DNA from: Chloroflexota bacterium
GTDB taxonomy: Bacteria > Chloroflexota > Chloroflexia > Thermomicrobiales > JADLAZ01
Length of the DNA stretch: 6,073 nucleotides
Direction: 5' to 3'
Assembly: GCA_020849725.1 (NCBI GenBank)
Contig: JADLAZ010000207.1
Location: 1 to 6,073, forward strand
The notes beneath the pieces were generated by a model. It did no database searches. It saw nothing but the letters and a program-made list of their open reading frames with translations, and was not told the origin of the DNA. Shown in pieces: positions 4,634 through 6,073 of this stretch; the stretch's first letter is position 1; every line of letters begins with the position of its first letter. The translations under genes and the position numbers were made by a program.

Positions 4634-6073
4634 ATGTTTGGAAGCGTGCGCCCACACGCGGGAGCAACGTCGGTGACGTGGGACGAGGGCAGCGTGGCGA
4701 CGGTGGCAGGCGGGACCAGTCCCCCGATCGGCCGGCGGCTGACACCGTCGCAGCAGTTCACGTTGCTGCTGCTGATCGTGCTGCTGGCCAGCGGCGCCGG
4801 CCTGTCGGCGCTGGCGGCGCTGCTGGTGCAGCAGACCGTGCTGGCCCAAACAGGCAATGAGACGCAGCACGCCATCGTCAGCCACTTCGACAGCATCTTC
4901 GGCGCCGGCGTCTTCGACCTGGCGATGCCGGGGGCGACGGACGCCGACGAGCACAGCGCGCACGATCATCGTGCCGAGGATGGCTATGCCGGCCAGACCG
5001 CCGGCACGGCGTCTGGCGGGGCGGCGCCGGTCGCGCCTGCGTTCGATCAGGCACGCTTCGATCGTCAGGTCCAGTTCCATCTGAATATCTATGACATCGT
5101 CCACGCCCGCTTCTTCCGGCCGGACGGCCGCATCGTCTACAGCTACGCGCCCGGCGAGGTCGGCCGGCCAATCACCGACGTCATCGCCGCCGACGACGCC
5201 GCGCGAGCGCTGCGCGGCGACGCGGCGGCCTGGTCGACGGCGCATGAGGCCACCGACCCGCGCTCGGGCAAGCGCGCGCATCAGGCACGCTCGCTGCTGG
5301 TCGCGGTCGCGCCTGGCGGCCAGGTCGCCGGCGCGGCCTGGGTCGAGCGCGATATCACCGCGCTCATGGCATCAGTCTGGCAAACGCAGCTGGTGCTCAC
5401 CGCCGTCATCTTCGGCATCGTGGCGCTGCTGTTCCTGACGCTGCGCCACATCTACACCGACTCGACGCAGACGATCCGTGACCAGACGGCGGCGCTGACT
5501 AGCACGCTGGGCGAGCTGAGCGACACCTACGATGCGACGCTGCGGGCACTCGCCGCCGCGCTCGACAGCCGGGACACTGAGACGGGCGGTCACGGGCAGC
5601 GCGTCACCCGGCTGGCGGTGCGCCTCGGCCGGGAGTTGGGCGTGACCGGCGCGGCGCTCCAGGAGCTAGAGCGAGGCGCCCTGCTGCACGACATCGGCAA
5701 GATCGGCGTGCCGGACGCACTGCTGCGCAAGCCTGGCCCGCTGACCGACGAGGAATGGACGGCGATGCGCCGACACGCGACGATTGGTGCGGCCATGCTC
5801 GATGGCATCCCGTTCCTGAGCGACGCCGTGCCACTGGTGCGCCACCACCACGAGCGCTGGGATGGCGTCGGCTACCCCGACGGCCTGGTCGGTGCGGCGA
5901 TCCCGCTCGGGGCGCGCATCTTCGCCGTCGCCGACGCGCTCGACGCGATGACCTCGCAGCGCCCCTACCGGGCGGCGATGCCGCTGGCGGCGGCGCGGGC
6001 CGAGCTGGCCCGCTGCGCCGGCAGCCAGTTCGACCCGGCGGTGGTGGCCGCCTGCGCCCGCATCCCCGACGCG
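4634..6073 (+). CDS. Membrane sensor with HD-GYP cyclic-di-GMP phosphodiesterase domain (3'-truncated)
   Basis: An uninterrupted frame of 480 codons runs to the window edge. The order is: cytoplasmic N-terminus, TM1 (about 42-65), an extracytoplasmic region (66-252) resembling a Cache-type sensor, with FRPDGRIVYSY and GEVGRP, TM2 (about 253-272), a short linker likely to be helical (275-297), then HD-GYP from about 298. The catalytic set is intact: H320, H352-D353 in HDIGKIGVPD, H381, H404/H405 with HHERWDGVGYP (GYP at 413-415), and D434 in VADALDAMTSQRPYR. The FDP motif near residue 470 shows that the domain is almost complete. HD-GYP enzymes degrade cyclic-di-GMP; here an outside signal probably controls this. 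The sensor carries an acidic/His patch (D103 to H112) and a Gly/Ala-rich linker. The start is uncertain: the ATG at 4634 has no good Shine-Dalgarno, while GTG at 4673 has GGGAG eight bases upstream. The ligand is unknown. Confidence 0.9.
   Translation, partial: MFGSVRPHAGATSVTWDEGSVATVAGGTSPPIGRRLTPSQQFTLLLLIVLLASGAGLSALAALLVQQTVLAQTGNETQHAIVSHFDSIFGAGVFDLAMPGATDADEHSAHDHRAEDGYAGQTAGTASGGAAPVAPAFDQARFDRQVQFHLNIYDIVHARFFRPDGRIVYSYAPGEVGRPITDVIAADDAARALRGDAAAWSTAHEATDPRSGKRAHQARSLLVAVAPGGQVAGAAWVERDITALMASVWQTQLVLTAVIFGIVALLFLTLRHIYTDSTQTIRDQTAALTSTLGELSDTYDATLRALAAALDSRDTETGGHGQRVTRLAVRLGRELGVTGAALQELERGALLHDIGKIGVPDALLRKPGPLTDEEWTAMRRHATIGAAMLDGIPFLSDAVPLVRHHHERWDGVGYPDGLVGAAIPLGARIFAVADALDAMTSQRPYRAAMPLAAARAELARCAGSQFDPAVVAACARIPDA
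4660..4664 (+). promoter_or_regulatory. Candidate ribosome-binding site for an alternative HD-GYP start
   Basis: GGGAG lies eight bases before an in-frame GTG at 4673. Use of this start would drop 13 residues and keep TM1 intact. The ATG at 4634 has only a weak AAGG (4611-4614) far upstream. A further GTG at 4694 is also possible. Confidence 0.4.

Noticed and set aside
4142..5281. Minus-strand open frame of 379 codons opposite the M20 end and the HD-GYP sensor
   Set aside because: Arg-rich composition and no recognisable domain; it spans the junction of two well-supported plus-strand genes.

Overview
The window is a high-GC bacterial chromosomal stretch with an accessory or environmental look. 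The glycine-rich bacterial RRM protein, the Tat-plus-lipobox multicopper oxidase paired with a ZIP transporter, and the HD-GYP sensor together suggest a Chloroflexota-type organism, perhaps Thermomicrobia/Sphaerobacter-like. This is inference from gene content and composition; no marker gene is present. No RNA gene, CRISPR array, insertion sequence or attachment site was seen.

Layout. (1) 1-335, plus strand: the C-terminal part of an RRM RNA-binding protein with an RGG/GYGG tail, cut by the left edge. (2) 336-708: a non-coding convergent intergenic region with a 10-C run, short inverted repeats and a strong hairpin abutting the next gene's stop codon. (3) 3206-709, minus strand: a two-gene operon, read right to left. 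It encodes a two-domain multicopper oxidase with a twin-arginine and lipobox leader, then, 29 bp later, a ZIP-family metal transporter with an extra N-terminal anchor and an extracytoplasmic beta-rich domain. (4) 3207-3430: a divergent control region containing an AT-rich island. A good sigma-70-like promoter points at the oxidase operon, with repeat and palindrome elements around it; a weaker extended -10 points at the plus-strand gene. (5) 3431-4606, plus: an M20 zinc peptidase/deacylase with an unusual active-site residue. (6) 4634-6073 and beyond, plus: a membrane sensor with a C-terminal HD-GYP cyclic-di-GMP phosphodiesterase domain, cut by the right edge.

How the genes work together. 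The oxidase and transporter form the only clear functional unit. The oxidase would sit on the outer face of the membrane as a lipoprotein and oxidise a metal ion or organic substrate with O2. The transporter would move divalent metal across the membrane, and its unusual outer domain could dock the oxidase or receive metal from it. The arrangement resembles, in logic but not homology of the permease, the yeast Fet3-Ftr1 ferroxidase-permease pair. The peptidase and the HD-GYP sensor are adjacent and may be co-transcribed, but nothing in the sequence links their functions to the metal operon beyond the shared divergent promoter region.
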